This document shows, in pieces, positions 1 through 7,668 of a stretch of DNA of 64,000 nucleotides. Every line of letters starts with the position of its first letter. Positions within the stretch are counted from its first letter, which is position 1. Position numbers and translations under genes: made by a program. Below the pieces are notes generated by a model that saw only the letters and a program-made list of their open reading frames with translations, did not search any database and was not told the DNA's origin. The DNA comes from Nocardia gamkensis NBRC 108242 (GTDB lineage Bacteria; Actinomycetota; Actinomycetes; Mycobacteriales; Mycobacteriaceae): the NCBI RefSeq assembly GCF_001612985.1, contig NZ_BDBM01000029.1, forward strand, positions 56,279 to 120,278, read 5' to 3'.

Positions 1-1035
1 CGTCTGGTAGCGCCGGGTGGGGTAGGCGTGATGGTCGCTGTGCCGCTGGAGGTGGTACAGGAAGATGTTGGTGACGATGTGGTCGCTGTTCCAGCTGTGC
101 ACGGGAGCGGGCCGCTCGTACCGGCCGCTCGCCGTGCGCTGCCGCACCAGGCCGTAGTGCTCCAGGTAGTTGACCGCCTCCAGCAGGCTGAAGCCCACCA
201 CCGCCTGCAGGATCAGGTACGGCAGCAGCTCGACGCCGAACACCGCGACCAGGACCGCGAACAGCGCCGCCGACATCAGCCAGGCGCTGAGTACTTCGTT
301 GCGCGGGCTCCACGGCTTCTTGCCGAGCCGTTCCAGCCGGGCCTTCTCCAGATGCCAGGACGACTTCAGGCTGCCCCACACCGTGCGCGGCCAGAAGGCC
401 CAGAACGTCTCGCCCACCCGGGAGCTCGCGGGATCCTCGGGGGTGGCGACCCGCACGTGGTGGCCGCGATTGTGCTCGATGTAGAAGTGCCCGTAGCAGG
501 ACTGGGCCAGCGCGATGCGCGACAGCCAGCGCTCCAGGTCGACCTTCTTGTGGCCGAGTTCGTGCGCGGTGTTGATGCCGATGCCGCCGATCATGCCGAC
601 GGTGATCGCCAGGCCGATCTTGTCCACCACGTTCAGCCCGCCGTCGATGCCGAGCCAGCTCACCTGGTCGGCGGTGATCAGATAAGCCGCCATCACCAGC
701 CCGGCGTACTGGAACGGCAGGTACAGGTAGGTGAGGTAGCGGTAGTACTTGTCGTTCTCCAGGTACTCCATCACCTCGTCGGGCGGATTGTCGCCGTCCG
801 GGCCGAAGAAGACGTCCGCGATCGGGATCAGCACGTAGATCAGAATCGGCCCGAGCCAGAACGGCACCTGCGCGAGGCGATGCCAGCCGAGCTCGTTCAA
901 TGCCCAGATCAGCGGCAGGCCGATGGTGAACAGGCCGGTCGGGGCGAACAACCCCCACAGCCACATATAACGCTTGCGGTCCCGCCAGGCCGGCACCTCG
1001 ACCGGCTGCGCGGACATGTCGGCGTGCGTCGACAT
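1..1035 (-). CDS. alkB: Alkane 1-monooxygenase AlkB (3' end outside window)
   Basis: Integral-membrane di-iron hydroxylase that oxidises medium- and long-chain n-alkanes to 1-alkanols using electrons from rubredoxin. The visible reading frame carries the family's histidine boxes in order: HELGHKK, EHNRGHH, the NYLEHYGL segment, and LQRHSDHHAYPTRRYQ close to the window edge. Several hydrophobic segments precede and separate the boxes. The ATG at 1035 is chosen because GGAG lies six bases upstream; an in-frame ATG at 1047 is possible. The 3' end runs off the window, so rubredoxin genes, which usually follow, are not visible. A well-formed promoter with an overlapping palindrome lies upstream, suggesting repressor control. 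Confidence 0.96.
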   Translation of the reverse strand, partial: MSTHADMSAQPVEVPAWRDRKRYMWLWGLFAPTGLFTIGLPLIWALNELGWHRLAQVPFWLGPILIYVLIPIADVFFGPDGDNPPDEVMEYLENDKYYRYLTYLYLPFQYAGLVMAAYLITADQVSWLGIDGGLNVVDKIGLAITVGMIGGIGINTAHELGHKKVDLERWLSRIALAQSCYGHFYIEHNRGHHVRVATPEDPASSRVGETFWAFWPRTVWGSLKSSWHLEKARLERLGKKPWSPRNEVLSAWLMSAALFAVLVAVFGVELLPYLILQAVVGFSLLEAVNYLEHYGLVRQRTASGRYERPAPVHSWNSDHIVTNIFLYHLQRHSDHHAYPTRRYQT

Positions 1036-1091
1036 CGTCGTCTCCATTCCGAACGGCGCGTCATCTGTGACGCGCATTACCTCACTTATGG

Positions 1092-1139
1092 ACGATAGAG
1101 GCATATTTGTCGCATGTCTATACAAATATGGAAATTTGT
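1092..1139 (-). promoter_or_regulatory. alkB promoter with overlapping inverted-repeat operator
   Basis: Read on the minus strand there is a -35-like TAGACA (1120-1115), a 17-base spacer and a -10-like TATCGT (1097-1092), correctly placed for alkB. Overlapping the -35 are CATATTTGT (1102-1110) and its exact inverse ACAAATATG (1122-1130), plus a further ATTTGT (1134-1139) forming a second inverted pair with ACAAAT. This AT-rich palindrome suits a TetR-type regulator, the kind often encoded in alkB-rubredoxin operons; the regulator itself is not in the window. Confidence 0.6.
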
Positions 1140-1159
1140 AAACTCGCCCGAGTGCTGAA

Positions 1160-1190
1160 AGCCCCGGCCGGATGTCATCCGGCCGGGGCT
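1160..1190 (-). terminator. Intrinsic-type hairpin downstream of the NUDIX gene
   Basis: A perfect 14-base-pair stem (1160-1173 with 1177-1190) with a GTC loop lies 24 bases past the stop of the NUDIX gene. It has no strong T-run, as is common in high-GC actinobacteria. It separates the fbiA-fbiB-NUDIX operon from the alkB promoter. Confidence 0.7.
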
Positions 1191-1213
1191 CGTCTGGAAG
1201 TAACGCGGCTAGG

Positions 1214-1732
1214 TCACCGCAGCAGGACGTCGGCGTCGGCGGGCAGGGCGTCTACCGGCCACCAGCGCAGGTCGGTGGATTCGTGGCTGCGCACCGGGAT
1301 CGCGCCCGCGGGGGCGGTGATGCGGAACAGGAGGTCCAAGTGCCTGGTGGGCGTACCGAGCGAACAGGTGATGGGATGCGCCTGCGCGCCGTAGAGGCCC
1401 GGATGCAGGCGCAGGTCCGCGATGCCGGACTCCTCGGTCGCTTCCCGCAGCGCGGCGCCCGCGACCGTCTCGTCCCGCTCCTCACAGTGACCGCCGAGCT
1501 GGATCCAGCGCCCGACCCGCGGATGCAGGGTGAGCAGTACCTCGCGACCGTCGTGGGAGAACACCACCGCGGAGGCGGTGATGTGCCCGGGCGCGTGCTC
1601 ACGGAGGCAGCCACGCGGTGCGGAGCCGAGGAAGGCCAGCATCGCCTCGCGCAGCGAGCGCTCCGGATCTGTCGCGGGACCCCAGGTCGCGAGCAGCTCC
1701 GTCGCCGAGGCGTGCAGCGATTCCGCGCTCAC
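1214..1732 (-). CDS. NUDIX hydrolase
   Basis: Predicted 172-residue pyrophosphohydrolase acting on a nucleoside diphosphate linked to another moiety; the substrate cannot be read from sequence. The NUDIX box is intact: GGHCEERDE followed by REATEESGI, supplying the glutamates that bind magnesium. The GTG start at 1732 has a G-rich ribosome binding site (GGGGGG) about six bases upstream. It follows fbiB by 37 bases on the same strand and is probably cotranscribed with the F420 genes, but whether it acts on an F420-related nucleotide is conjecture. A strong hairpin follows its stop. Confidence 0.88.
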   Translation of the reverse strand: MSAESLHASATELLATWGPATDPERSLREAMLAFLGSAPRGCLREHAPGHITASAVVFSHDGREVLLTLHPRVGRWIQLGGHCEERDETVAGAALREATEESGIADLRLHPGLYGAQAHPITCSLGTPTRHLDLLFRITAPAGAIPVRSHESTDLRWWPVDALPADADVLLR

Positions 1733-1769
1733 CGGTGACCCCCCGTGGCGCGGAAGGCGATCCGTCCGA

Positions 1770-3116
1770 TCACAGCTCGACCAGCCCGGAGCCCGCGCCG
1801 GGCGCCTGGCGCGGGGTCAGCTCCTCGAGTGGATGGCCGATGGCGACGGCGCCCAGCGGACTCCAGTCCTCGGCCAGGCCCAGAACCTCACAGGTGACCT
1901 CGGGCGCGAAGATCGTGGACCCGATCCAGCAGCTGCCGATTCCCTCGGTGGCCAAGGCGACCAGCAGCCCCTGCACCGCGGCGCCCACCGCGACGGTGAA
2001 CATGGTGCGCTCGTCGGCGCGCCTGCGCTCGTCCGGGTAATCGTGCGCACCGTCCGGCACGCAGAACGGAATGATCACCTCGGGTGCGTCGAACAGGATG
2101 CGCCCGCGCGCGACCCGGCGCTCGATCCGCTCCGGCGGCAGGCCGTCCGCGGCCAGATCCGCGCGCCACTTCCGCGCCATCGCCTCGAGCAGTCGAGTGC
2201 GCAGCTCCGGCGTGCGCAGCCACACGAACCGCACGGGCCGCGTGTGGTGCGGAGCGGGCGCGGTCAGCGCGATCGACACCGCCGAGCGGATCCGCTCCGG
2301 ATCGACGGGCGCGTCGGAGAACTGACGGATCGAGCGACGCAGCAGGATCGCCTCCCTGCGACCGCGTTCGATCGCCTCCGCGGTGCCCAGCCAGAACAGA
2401 TCGTCGGTGCCGCCGCGGAGCAGATCGGTGGCGGCGGAGCCGTCGTCGACGATCGGCAGCCCGCGCACCACGGCCACCGGAACACCGCCGAGCTTGCCCT
2501 TGACCAGGTCCGCTGCCCCGGCCAGCTCGTCGGCCACGGCCACCTGGGTGACGAACAGTTCGTTGCCCTGGCCGTCGACCGCGCCCGCGTAGTCGTGCAG
2601 CACGCGCAGGCCCGCGGCGCCGATGGCCGCGTCGGTCTGCCCGTTGCGCCAGGCGCGGCCCATCGTGTCGGTGACGACCACCGCGACCGTCACGCCCAGT
2701 CGTTCGGCGAGCGCGGCGCGCAGCGCCTTGGCGCTGGCGTCCGGGTCGGTGGGCAGCAGCACGAGCTCGCCCTGTTCGACGTTCGAGCCGTCGACGCCGG
2801 AGGCCGCCTGCACGATCCCCAGCTTGTTCTCGGTGATCAAGGTGCGCCCCTTGCGCGCGAGCACCCGTACCGCCTCCTGGTCGATGAGCCCGCGCCGGAC
2901 GGCGTCGCGCTCCTCGGGATCCAGCGGCGCTTCCACGATGCGCCCCTCCACCTTGGCGACGATCTTGCTGGTGACCACCAGCACGTCACCGTCGGCCAGC
3001 CAGGGCGCGCAGCGGGCGATCTGCTCGGCGAGGTCGTCGCCGGGCCGGAATTCGGGCAGTCCGGTGACGGGCAGGATGCGCAGCTCTCCGGCCGCGTGGT
3101 CGTTCGGTGTGCTCAC
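1770..3116 (-). CDS. fbiB: Coenzyme F420:L-glutamate ligase / dehydro-F420 reductase FbiB
   Basis: Bifunctional 448-residue enzyme of F420 biosynthesis, the same length as the mycobacterial protein. The N-terminal half (about 1-245) is the CofE-like gamma-glutamyl ligase that adds the glutamate tail; it contains VVTSKIVAKVEGR, ITENKLG and VVVTDTMGRAWRNGQTD. The C-terminal half (about 255-448) is a nitroreductase-like FMN domain that reduces the dehydro precursor, starting near LLRRSIRQFSDAPVD. The GTG start at 3116 forms a GTGA overlap with the fbiA stop, so the two are translationally coupled; an upstream in-frame extension was rejected because it lies within fbiA. Confidence 0.96.
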   Translation of the reverse strand: MSTPNDHAAGELRILPVTGLPEFRPGDDLAEQIARCAPWLADGDVLVVTSKIVAKVEGRIVEAPLDPEERDAVRRGLIDQEAVRVLARKGRTLITENKLGIVQAASGVDGSNVEQGELVLLPTDPDASAKALRAALAERLGVTVAVVVTDTMGRAWRNGQTDAAIGAAGLRVLHDYAGAVDGQGNELFVTQVAVADELAGAADLVKGKLGGVPVAVVRGLPIVDDGSAATDLLRGGTDDLFWLGTAEAIERGRREAILLRRSIRQFSDAPVDPERIRSAVSIALTAPAPHHTRPVRFVWLRTPELRTRLLEAMARKWRADLAADGLPPERIERRVARGRILFDAPEVIIPFCVPDGAHDYPDERRRADERTMFTVAVGAAVQGLLVALATEGIGSCWIGSTIFAPEVTCEVLGLAEDWSPLGAVAIGHPLEELTPRQAPGAGSGLVEL

Positions 3117-4111
3117 AGGGCGACTCCAGCGAGATCCAGCGCCTGACGCACCATTTCGGCGGTGGTGGGCGGGTCGGTCATCAACAAGGGCACGCTGCGT
3201 ACCTCCACGCCGGGCACCTCGGCGGTGTCGGTGCTGTGGATCAGCCAGCCGTCCAGGATTCCGGTGGCCGAGCGGGCGCCGTAGTACCGGCCGATCGCCT
3301 CGGCCGTGGTTTCCACACCGATCACCGACAGGCACTCGTCGGCCATACCGCGTAGCGGCTTCCCGTCGATCACGCCGGACACGCCGATCACCTTGGCCGG
3401 GGTGGTGCGCAGCGCGCCGCGGATACCGGGCACGGCGAGGATGGCGCCGATGCTCACGACGGGGTTCGACGGTGCGAGGAGAACCACGTCGGCGGATTCT
3501 ATGATATCGATCACATTTGGGGCAGGTTTGGCTTCATCGGCGCCAATTGTGGCGAATCCATGGGTGTCGATGTTCGCGCGGTAGCGAACCCACCACTCTT
3601 GAAAATGGATCGCGCGCCGTTCGCCAGGGTTGTCCGGATCGGTCACCACGACATGCGTTTCGCAGCGATCGTCGGTTGCCGGGATCAGTTTCACGCCGGG
3701 CTGCCACCTGTTGCACAGCGCCTCGGTCACCGTCGAGAGCCGGTATCCGGCGCGCAACATTTCGGTACGGATCAGATGCGTGGCGATATCGCGGTCCCCC
3801 AAGCCGAACCAGTCCGGCTGGGCCCGATACTTCGCGAGCTCCTCCTTGGCGTGCCAGGTTTCGCCCACGCGACCCCAGCCGCGCTCGGTATCGATACCTC
3901 CGCCGAGCGTATACATGCAGGTGTCGAGGTCGGGGCAGATCCGAAGGCCGTGCATCCAGACGTCGTCGCCGACGTTCACGATCGCGGAGACTTCCGCCTC
4001 GGGCAGTAGCTCCCGGACGCCCTGAAGGAAACGCGCGCCACCGACGCCGCCGACCAGCACGGCGACCCGGGGTCCGTTCGCGGGTGTGGCGTCCGCTTGT
4101 TGTCCAGTCAC
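3113..4111 (-). CDS. fbiA: 2-phospho-L-lactate / phosphoenolpyruvyl transferase FbiA (CofD family)
   Basis: Transfers a phospholactyl or phosphoenolpyruvyl group from its guanylylated donor onto the deazaflavin Fo, giving F420-0 or dehydro-F420-0, which FbiB then processes. The 332-residue product begins with the nucleotide-binding segment VAVLVGGVGGARFLQG and has the family signatures NVGDDVWMHGLRICPDLDT, LAPSNPVVSIG and VSGVIDGKPLRGMADE. The GTG at 4111 is preceded at eight bases by TAGGCT, which fits a leaderless mRNA. It is divergent from whiB2, the same arrangement as in mycobacteria. The Fo synthase gene fbiC is not in the window. Confidence 0.96.
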   Translation of the reverse strand: MTGQQADATPANGPRVAVLVGGVGGARFLQGVRELLPEAEVSAIVNVGDDVWMHGLRICPDLDTCMYTLGGGIDTERGWGRVGETWHAKEELAKYRAQPDWFGLGDRDIATHLIRTEMLRAGYRLSTVTEALCNRWQPGVKLIPATDDRCETHVVVTDPDNPGERRAIHFQEWWVRYRANIDTHGFATIGADEAKPAPNVIDIIESADVVLLAPSNPVVSIGAILAVPGIRGALRTTPAKVIGVSGVIDGKPLRGMADECLSVIGVETTAEAIGRYYGARSATGILDGWLIHSTDTAEVPGVEVRSVPLLMTDPPTTAEMVRQALDLAGVAL

Positions 4112-4119
4112 ATCCGCAC

Positions 4120-4125
4120 AGCCTA
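4120..4125 (-). promoter_or_regulatory. -10 element of leaderless fbiA promoter
   Basis: TAGGCT on the minus strand ends eight bases before the fbiA GTG, so transcription would start at or beside the start codon. No Shine-Dalgarno sequence is visible for fbiA. Confidence 0.55.
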
Positions 4126-4238
4126 TGCGCTGGCGTGGCGGCTCCCGTTCGCGGCAAATTTGCTGTTTATTTGCTATTGCAGATCACAAGATCGTCTCGG
4201 AATGCGGGTGCGGATAGTAACGGAATAGCGACGGCGGC

Positions 4239-4268
4239 TTGACCATCGACGCGTCCGGCGTGTCTAAT
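4239..4268 (+). promoter_or_regulatory. Candidate whiB2 promoter
   Basis: TTGACC (4239-4244) and TCTAAT (4263-4268) are separated by 18 bases. Transcription from here would give a leader of roughly 180 bases before whiB2, containing an inverted repeat and a LexA-like box. Confidence 0.4.
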
Positions 4269-4287
4269 CACAGTCATGTCATTCCGG

Positions 4288-4314
4288 GTTCGCGCGAGAG
4301 ATCAACGCGCGAAC
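4288..4314 (+). promoter_or_regulatory. Perfect inverted repeat in the whiB2 leader
   Basis: GTTCGCGCG (4288-4296) is exactly complementary to CGCGCGAAC (4306-4314) around a nine-base loop. It could be a leader hairpin or a protein-binding palindrome; the sequence does not decide. Confidence 0.5.
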
Positions 4315-4320
4315 GGTATT

Positions 4321-4336
4321 TCGAACACCTGTTCGC
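4321..4336 (+). promoter_or_regulatory. LexA (SOS) box-like sequence upstream of whiB2
   Basis: TCGAACACCTGTTCGC matches the actinobacterial LexA consensus TCGAAC-N4-GTTCGA except at the last base. It lies about 120 bases upstream of the whiB2 ATG and downstream of the candidate promoter at 4239-4268, where a bound repressor could block initiation or elongation. Confidence 0.55.
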
Positions 4337-4456
4337 ATCGGTGTGACAAGCTCGGGGACGTCCGCGGGACAACGTCGCGGGGTATGGCCGTCGGTGCATG
4401 TGTTGGTCCGACGGAAAGAATCATTCTGCGCTAACACACAGTGAGGAGGCGGAGCG

Positions 4457-4837
4457 ATGGCCAACGAGATGGTCTCGCCGACCGATTCCACAGCAGGCGC
4501 AGCACGTGGCGTCTGCGCAGACAACGGCGGCTGGAAGGACCAAGAGGGGGGTGACGGAGTCACGACGCCCCGGCTCAGCCTGGTCGTGACCGGCTTCGAC
4601 GAGATGTTCGAATCCATCGAGGAGCAGTGGCAGGAGCGCGCCCTGTGCGCGCAGACCGATCCGGAGGCGTTCTTCCCCGAGAAGGGCGGCTCCACCCGTG
4701 AGGCCAAACGGATCTGCATGGGCTGCGAGGTACGCGACGAGTGCCTGGAGTACGCGCTCGCGCACGATGAGCGCTTCGGTATCTGGGGCGGCCTCTCCGA
4801 ACGGGAGCGCCGCCGCCTCAAGCGCGGCATCGGCTGA
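4457..4837 (+). CDS. whiB2: WhiB2/WhmD-type iron-sulfur transcriptional regulator
   Basis: A 126-residue WhiB-family protein that ligates a 4Fe-4S cluster and binds the primary sigma factor to control transcription; WhiB2/WhmD of mycobacteria is tied to septation. The four cysteine ligands are visible: one in ALCAQTD and three in RICMGCEVRDEC. These are followed by the FGIWGGLS turn and a basic ERERRRLKRG tail. The ATG at 4457 has a strong GAGGAGG site just upstream. The position divergent from fbiA and next to the Rv3259/Rv3258c-like genes supports WhiB2 over other WhiB paralogues. A LexA-like box lies in its leader. Confidence 0.94.
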   Translation: MANEMVSPTDSTAGAARGVCADNGGWKDQEGGDGVTTPRLSLVVTGFDEMFESIEEQWQERALCAQTDPEAFFPEKGGSTREAKRICMGCEVRDECLEYALAHDERFGIWGGLSERERRRLKRGIG

Positions 4838-4849
4838 CAGACGTACGCG

Positions 4850-4888
4850 GCGCCCGGAGCCGCCCGCCCACCAGGGCGCTCCGGGCGC
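4850..4888 (+). terminator. Hairpin terminator after whiB2
   Basis: GCGCCCGGAGC (4850-4860) pairs perfectly with GCTCCGGGCGC (4878-4888) twelve bases after the whiB2 stop. The stem is GC-rich with no marked T-run. Confidence 0.65.
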
Positions 4889-4947
4889 GCGCGACACGAC
4901 CGAAGTCCTCCCACCGCCTCGGTGCGGACGGCCGCGGCCCGCTGGCC

Positions 4948-4953
4948 TAGATT
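4948..4953 (+). promoter_or_regulatory. -10 element of a leaderless promoter (Rv3259-like gene)
   Basis: TAGATT ends seven bases before the ATG at 4961, and no ribosome binding site is present. Confidence 0.55.
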
Positions 4954-4960
4954 TTGTCTC

Positions 4961-5440
4961 ATGGCACGTTCCCGTAAGCGTCGACCGCCCACCGCGCGGT
5001 CGGTGATCCGCCGTGGCCGCGGAGTACGCGGGCCGATGCTGCCACCCACCGTTCCCGCTTGGCGGACCCGCGGCCAGAAGTTCGACCGGCTGGTGCTGGA
5101 GGCCTTCGCCCCCTTGGACTCCCGCTGGCACGACCGGCTCACCAAACTCGACATCGCGGTCGACGACGTTCCGAAAATTCGTCCGCTGCACCCCGATTCG
5201 GTCACCTGGCCGGACGAGGTGGTCGCCGACGGCCCGGTCCCGCTCTCCCGGCTCATCCCGGCAGGCGTCGACCGGCACGGCGCGGCGACCAGAGCGCGGG
5301 TGGTGCTGTTCCGCAAGCCGCTCGAACTACGCGCCAGCGACCCCGACGATCTGGTGGATCTGCTGCGCGAAGTGCTGGTCCAGCAGGTCGCGACCTACCT
5401 GGGCGTCGACCCGGACGTGATCGATCCGGAAGCCGAGTGA
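4961..5440 (+). CDS. Metallopeptidase-family (Zincin_1) protein lacking HExxH
   Basis: A 159-residue protein corresponding in context and sequence to mycobacterial Rv3259. The N terminus is basic (MARSRKRRPP). The C-terminal part has the fold-defining stretch VVLFRKPLELRA leading into LLREVLVQQVATYLGVDPD. In active members of the family the helix carries HExxH; here the corresponding residues read QQVAT, so both the zinc-binding histidine and the catalytic glutamate are missing. The protein is therefore likely non-catalytic or has another role. The ATG at 4961 is chosen over upstream starts because the leaderless -10 fits it exactly. It is conserved between whiB2 and the DUF3499 gene. Confidence 0.85.
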   Translation: MARSRKRRPPTARSVIRRGRGVRGPMLPPTVPAWRTRGQKFDRLVLEAFAPLDSRWHDRLTKLDIAVDDVPKIRPLHPDSVTWPDEVVADGPVPLSRLIPAGVDRHGAATRARVVLFRKPLELRASDPDDLVDLLREVLVQQVATYLGVDPDVIDPEAE

Positions 5441-5719
5441 GTCGCACCCATCCACGCGGCGGCGGTCCTCGAATGCCGTTGCGGGGCAAGCGCGGGCACG
5501 TGTAGGCCGGCCGGTCGCCGGGTACCCCTGCACTTCCACTCCGCGACAGACCACTCGCGCGCGCGTCCGGGAAACCGATGCCCGCGCGTCCGGGGGACGT
5601 CGTCCACAACGCCGCAGAGCGCGTCGCGCGCACTGCGGAACGCCGTGCTGCCCTCGTTTCGTGGCATGCGGACCGAGATTCCTCGAGCGTGTCTGTCCCC
5701 ATCGACGCGCCAGGGGGGT

Positions 5720-5725
5720 TACTCT
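5720..5725 (+). promoter_or_regulatory. -10 element of a leaderless promoter (DUF3499 gene)
   Basis: TACTCT ends seven bases before the GTG at 5733, which supports that GTG over the ATG at 5742. The 292 bases between the preceding gene and here hold no other convincing feature. Confidence 0.5.
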
Positions 5726-5732
5726 CATCGGC

Positions 5733-6122
5733 GTGATTCCCATGCGTCGTTGCTGCCGTCCAGGCTGCAAGAATCCGGCCGTCGCGACGCTCACCTATGT
5801 GTACTCGGACTCGACGGCAGTGGTCGGACCACTCGCGACGGTCGCCGAACCGCACTCCTGGGATCTCTGCGAAACGCACGGCTCACGCATCACCGCTCCG
5901 AAAGGCTGGGAACTGGTTCGCCACGAAGGCGGATTCTCCTCCAGCACACCGGACGACGACGATCTGACCGCGCTCGCCGAGGCGGTGCGGGAGGCCGGGC
6001 TGCGCCGCCGACCGCCGGAGCGCGAGCAGCGCGGCTACCACGACTACTCTCCCCCGCCGCCGCGTACCACGCGAACGGGTCGCCGCGGCCATCTGCGCGT
6101 CCTGCCCGACCCGCCGTCCTGA
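5733..6122 (+). CDS. DUF3499 family protein
   Basis: A 129-residue conserved actinobacterial protein equivalent to mycobacterial Rv3258c; no biochemical function is known to me. It begins MIPMRRCCRPGC and carries the strongly conserved blocks VATLTYVYSDSTAVVGPLA, EPHSWDLCETH and SRITAPKGWELVRH. The paired cysteines near the N terminus (CCRPGC) and the later CxxH could bind a metal. The C-terminal third is low-complexity and proline/arginine-rich. It sits just upstream of manB, as in mycobacteria, although manB appears to have its own leaderless promoter. Confidence 0.9.
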   Translation: MIPMRRCCRPGCKNPAVATLTYVYSDSTAVVGPLATVAEPHSWDLCETHGSRITAPKGWELVRHEGGFSSSTPDDDDLTALAEAVREAGLRRRPPEREQRGYHDYSPPPPRTTRTGRRGHLRVLPDPPS

Positions 6123-6160
6123 TCGGCGAGGACGGTGTCGGACCGGTCCGGCGCAACCAC

Positions 6161-6166
6161 TAGGGT
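6161..6166 (+). promoter_or_regulatory. -10 element of leaderless manB promoter
   Basis: TAGGGT ends seven bases before the manB ATG at 6174, and no Shine-Dalgarno sequence is present. Confidence 0.6.
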
Positions 6167-6173
6167 GTTGGGC

Positions 6174-7550
6174 ATGACAGTCGCCCGCTCTGCCGAATTC
6201 GTGAACGCGGTGATCAAGGCCTACGATGTTCGCGGTGTGGTCGGTGAACAGATCGACGCGGAATTCGTCAGGGACGTCGGCGCGTCCTTCGCCCGGCTGA
6301 TGCGCGCCGAGGGCGCGCACCGGATCGTCATCGGTCACGACATGCGCGACTCCTCACCCGAGCTGTCGGCCGCCTTCGCCGACGGCGCGCTCGGCCAGGG
6401 CCTGGATGTGGTGCACATCGGCCTCGCGTCCACCGACCAGCTGTACTTCGCTTCCGGCCGCCTGGACTGCCCGGGCGCCATGTTCACCGCCAGTCACAAC
6501 CCGGCCCGGTACAACGGCATCAAGCTGTGTCGCGCCAAAGCCCTTCCGGTCGGGCAGGACACCGGTCTGGCCACCATCAAGAACGAGCTGATCGAGGGCG
6601 TGCCCGCGTACGCGGGCGAGCGCGGCGCCGCGACCGAACTGGACCTGCTGGCCGAATACGCGGAGTTCCTGCGCGGCCTGGTCGAACTCGGCGGCATCCG
6701 GCCCCTCACCATCGCGGTGGACGCCGGCAACGGCATGGGCGGGCACACGGTGCCCGCGGTGCTGGGCGCGCTGCCCCAGGTGAAGATCGTGCCGCTGTAC
6801 TTCGAGCTGGACGGCAACTTCCCGAACCACGAGGCCAACCCGCTCGACCCGGCCAACCTGGTGGACCTGCAGAAGCTGGTCCGCGAATCCGGCGCGGACA
6901 TCGGCTTGGCCTTCGACGGCGACGCCGACCGCTGCTTCGTGGTCGACGAGAACGGCGAGCCGGTATCGCCGTCGGCGATCACCGCCCTGGTCGCCGAGCG
7001 CGAGCTGGGCAAGGAGCCCGGCGCGGTGATCATCCACAACCTGATCACCTCCCGCGCGGTGCCGGAGCTGGTGCACGAGCTGGGCGGGACGCCGGTGCGC
7101 ACCCGGGTCGGCCACTCGTTCATCAAGCAGGAGATGGCCGCCACCGGAGCGGTGTTCGGCGGCGAGCACTCCGCGCACTACTACTTCCGCGACTTCTGGG
7201 GCGCCGACTCCGGGATGCTCGCTGCGCTGCACGTGCTGGCCGCGCTCGGCGAGAAGGACCGGCCGGTGTCGGATCTGATGGCGTCCTACGCGGCCTACGC
7301 GGCCTCCGGCGAGATCAACTCCACGGTGGCCGACGCCGCGGCGCGGACATCGGCCGTGGTAGACGCCTTCGCGGACCGGGCGCACTCGGTCGACCGCCTC
7401 GACGGGGTGACCGTGCAGCTGGCCGACAACGCCTGGTTCAACCTGCGCGCGTCGAACACCGAGCCGCTGCTCCGGCTGAATGTCGAGGCCCGATCGGCGG
7501 AGGAAGTAGACGCACTCGTGACCGAGATCCTGAGCATCGTGCGCTCCTGA
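6174..7550 (+). CDS. manB: Phosphomannomutase/phosphoglucomutase ManB
   Basis: Interconverts mannose-6-phosphate and mannose-1-phosphate, the precursor of GDP-mannose for PIMs, lipomannan and protein mannosylation. The 458-residue protein has every alpha-D-phosphohexomutase signature: the phosphoserine loop TASHNPARYNG, the magnesium loop DGDADRC, the sugar-specificity loop GGEHSAH and the phosphate-binding loop RASNTEP. The ATG at 6174 is preferred to an upstream in-frame start because the leaderless -10 sits seven bases before it. With the SIS-domain gene and manA downstream it forms the mannose-phosphate block found at the same place in mycobacteria. Confidence 0.96.
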   Translation: MTVARSAEFVNAVIKAYDVRGVVGEQIDAEFVRDVGASFARLMRAEGAHRIVIGHDMRDSSPELSAAFADGALGQGLDVVHIGLASTDQLYFASGRLDCPGAMFTASHNPARYNGIKLCRAKALPVGQDTGLATIKNELIEGVPAYAGERGAATELDLLAEYAEFLRGLVELGGIRPLTIAVDAGNGMGGHTVPAVLGALPQVKIVPLYFELDGNFPNHEANPLDPANLVDLQKLVRESGADIGLAFDGDADRCFVVDENGEPVSPSAITALVAERELGKEPGAVIIHNLITSRAVPELVHELGGTPVRTRVGHSFIKQEMAATGAVFGGEHSAHYYFRDFWGADSGMLAALHVLAALGEKDRPVSDLMASYAAYAASGEINSTVADAAARTSAVVDAFADRAHSVDRLDGVTVQLADNAWFNLRASNTEPLLRLNVEARSAEEVDALVTEILSIVRS

Positions 7551-7668
7551 CTGGAATAGTGGAATCACAGGCCTTGGATTCGCCCGGCTCGGTCTCGGTG
7601 TGGCAGCTGGACCGGGTGGGCGCGGGGGCGGAAAAGATACAGCGCGATGAGGGGAGGTGGGACGCCCG

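Noticed and set aside
28..1098. A 356-codon plus-strand frame
   Set aside because: It is antisense to alkB, whose histidine boxes are unmistakable; the plus-strand product is His/Arg/Gln-rich shadow sequence.
5437..5505. A 22-codon frame in GTGA overlap after the zincin-like gene
   Set aside because: Unlike the 47- and 55-codon ORFs it does not connect to a following gene and has no distinctive composition.
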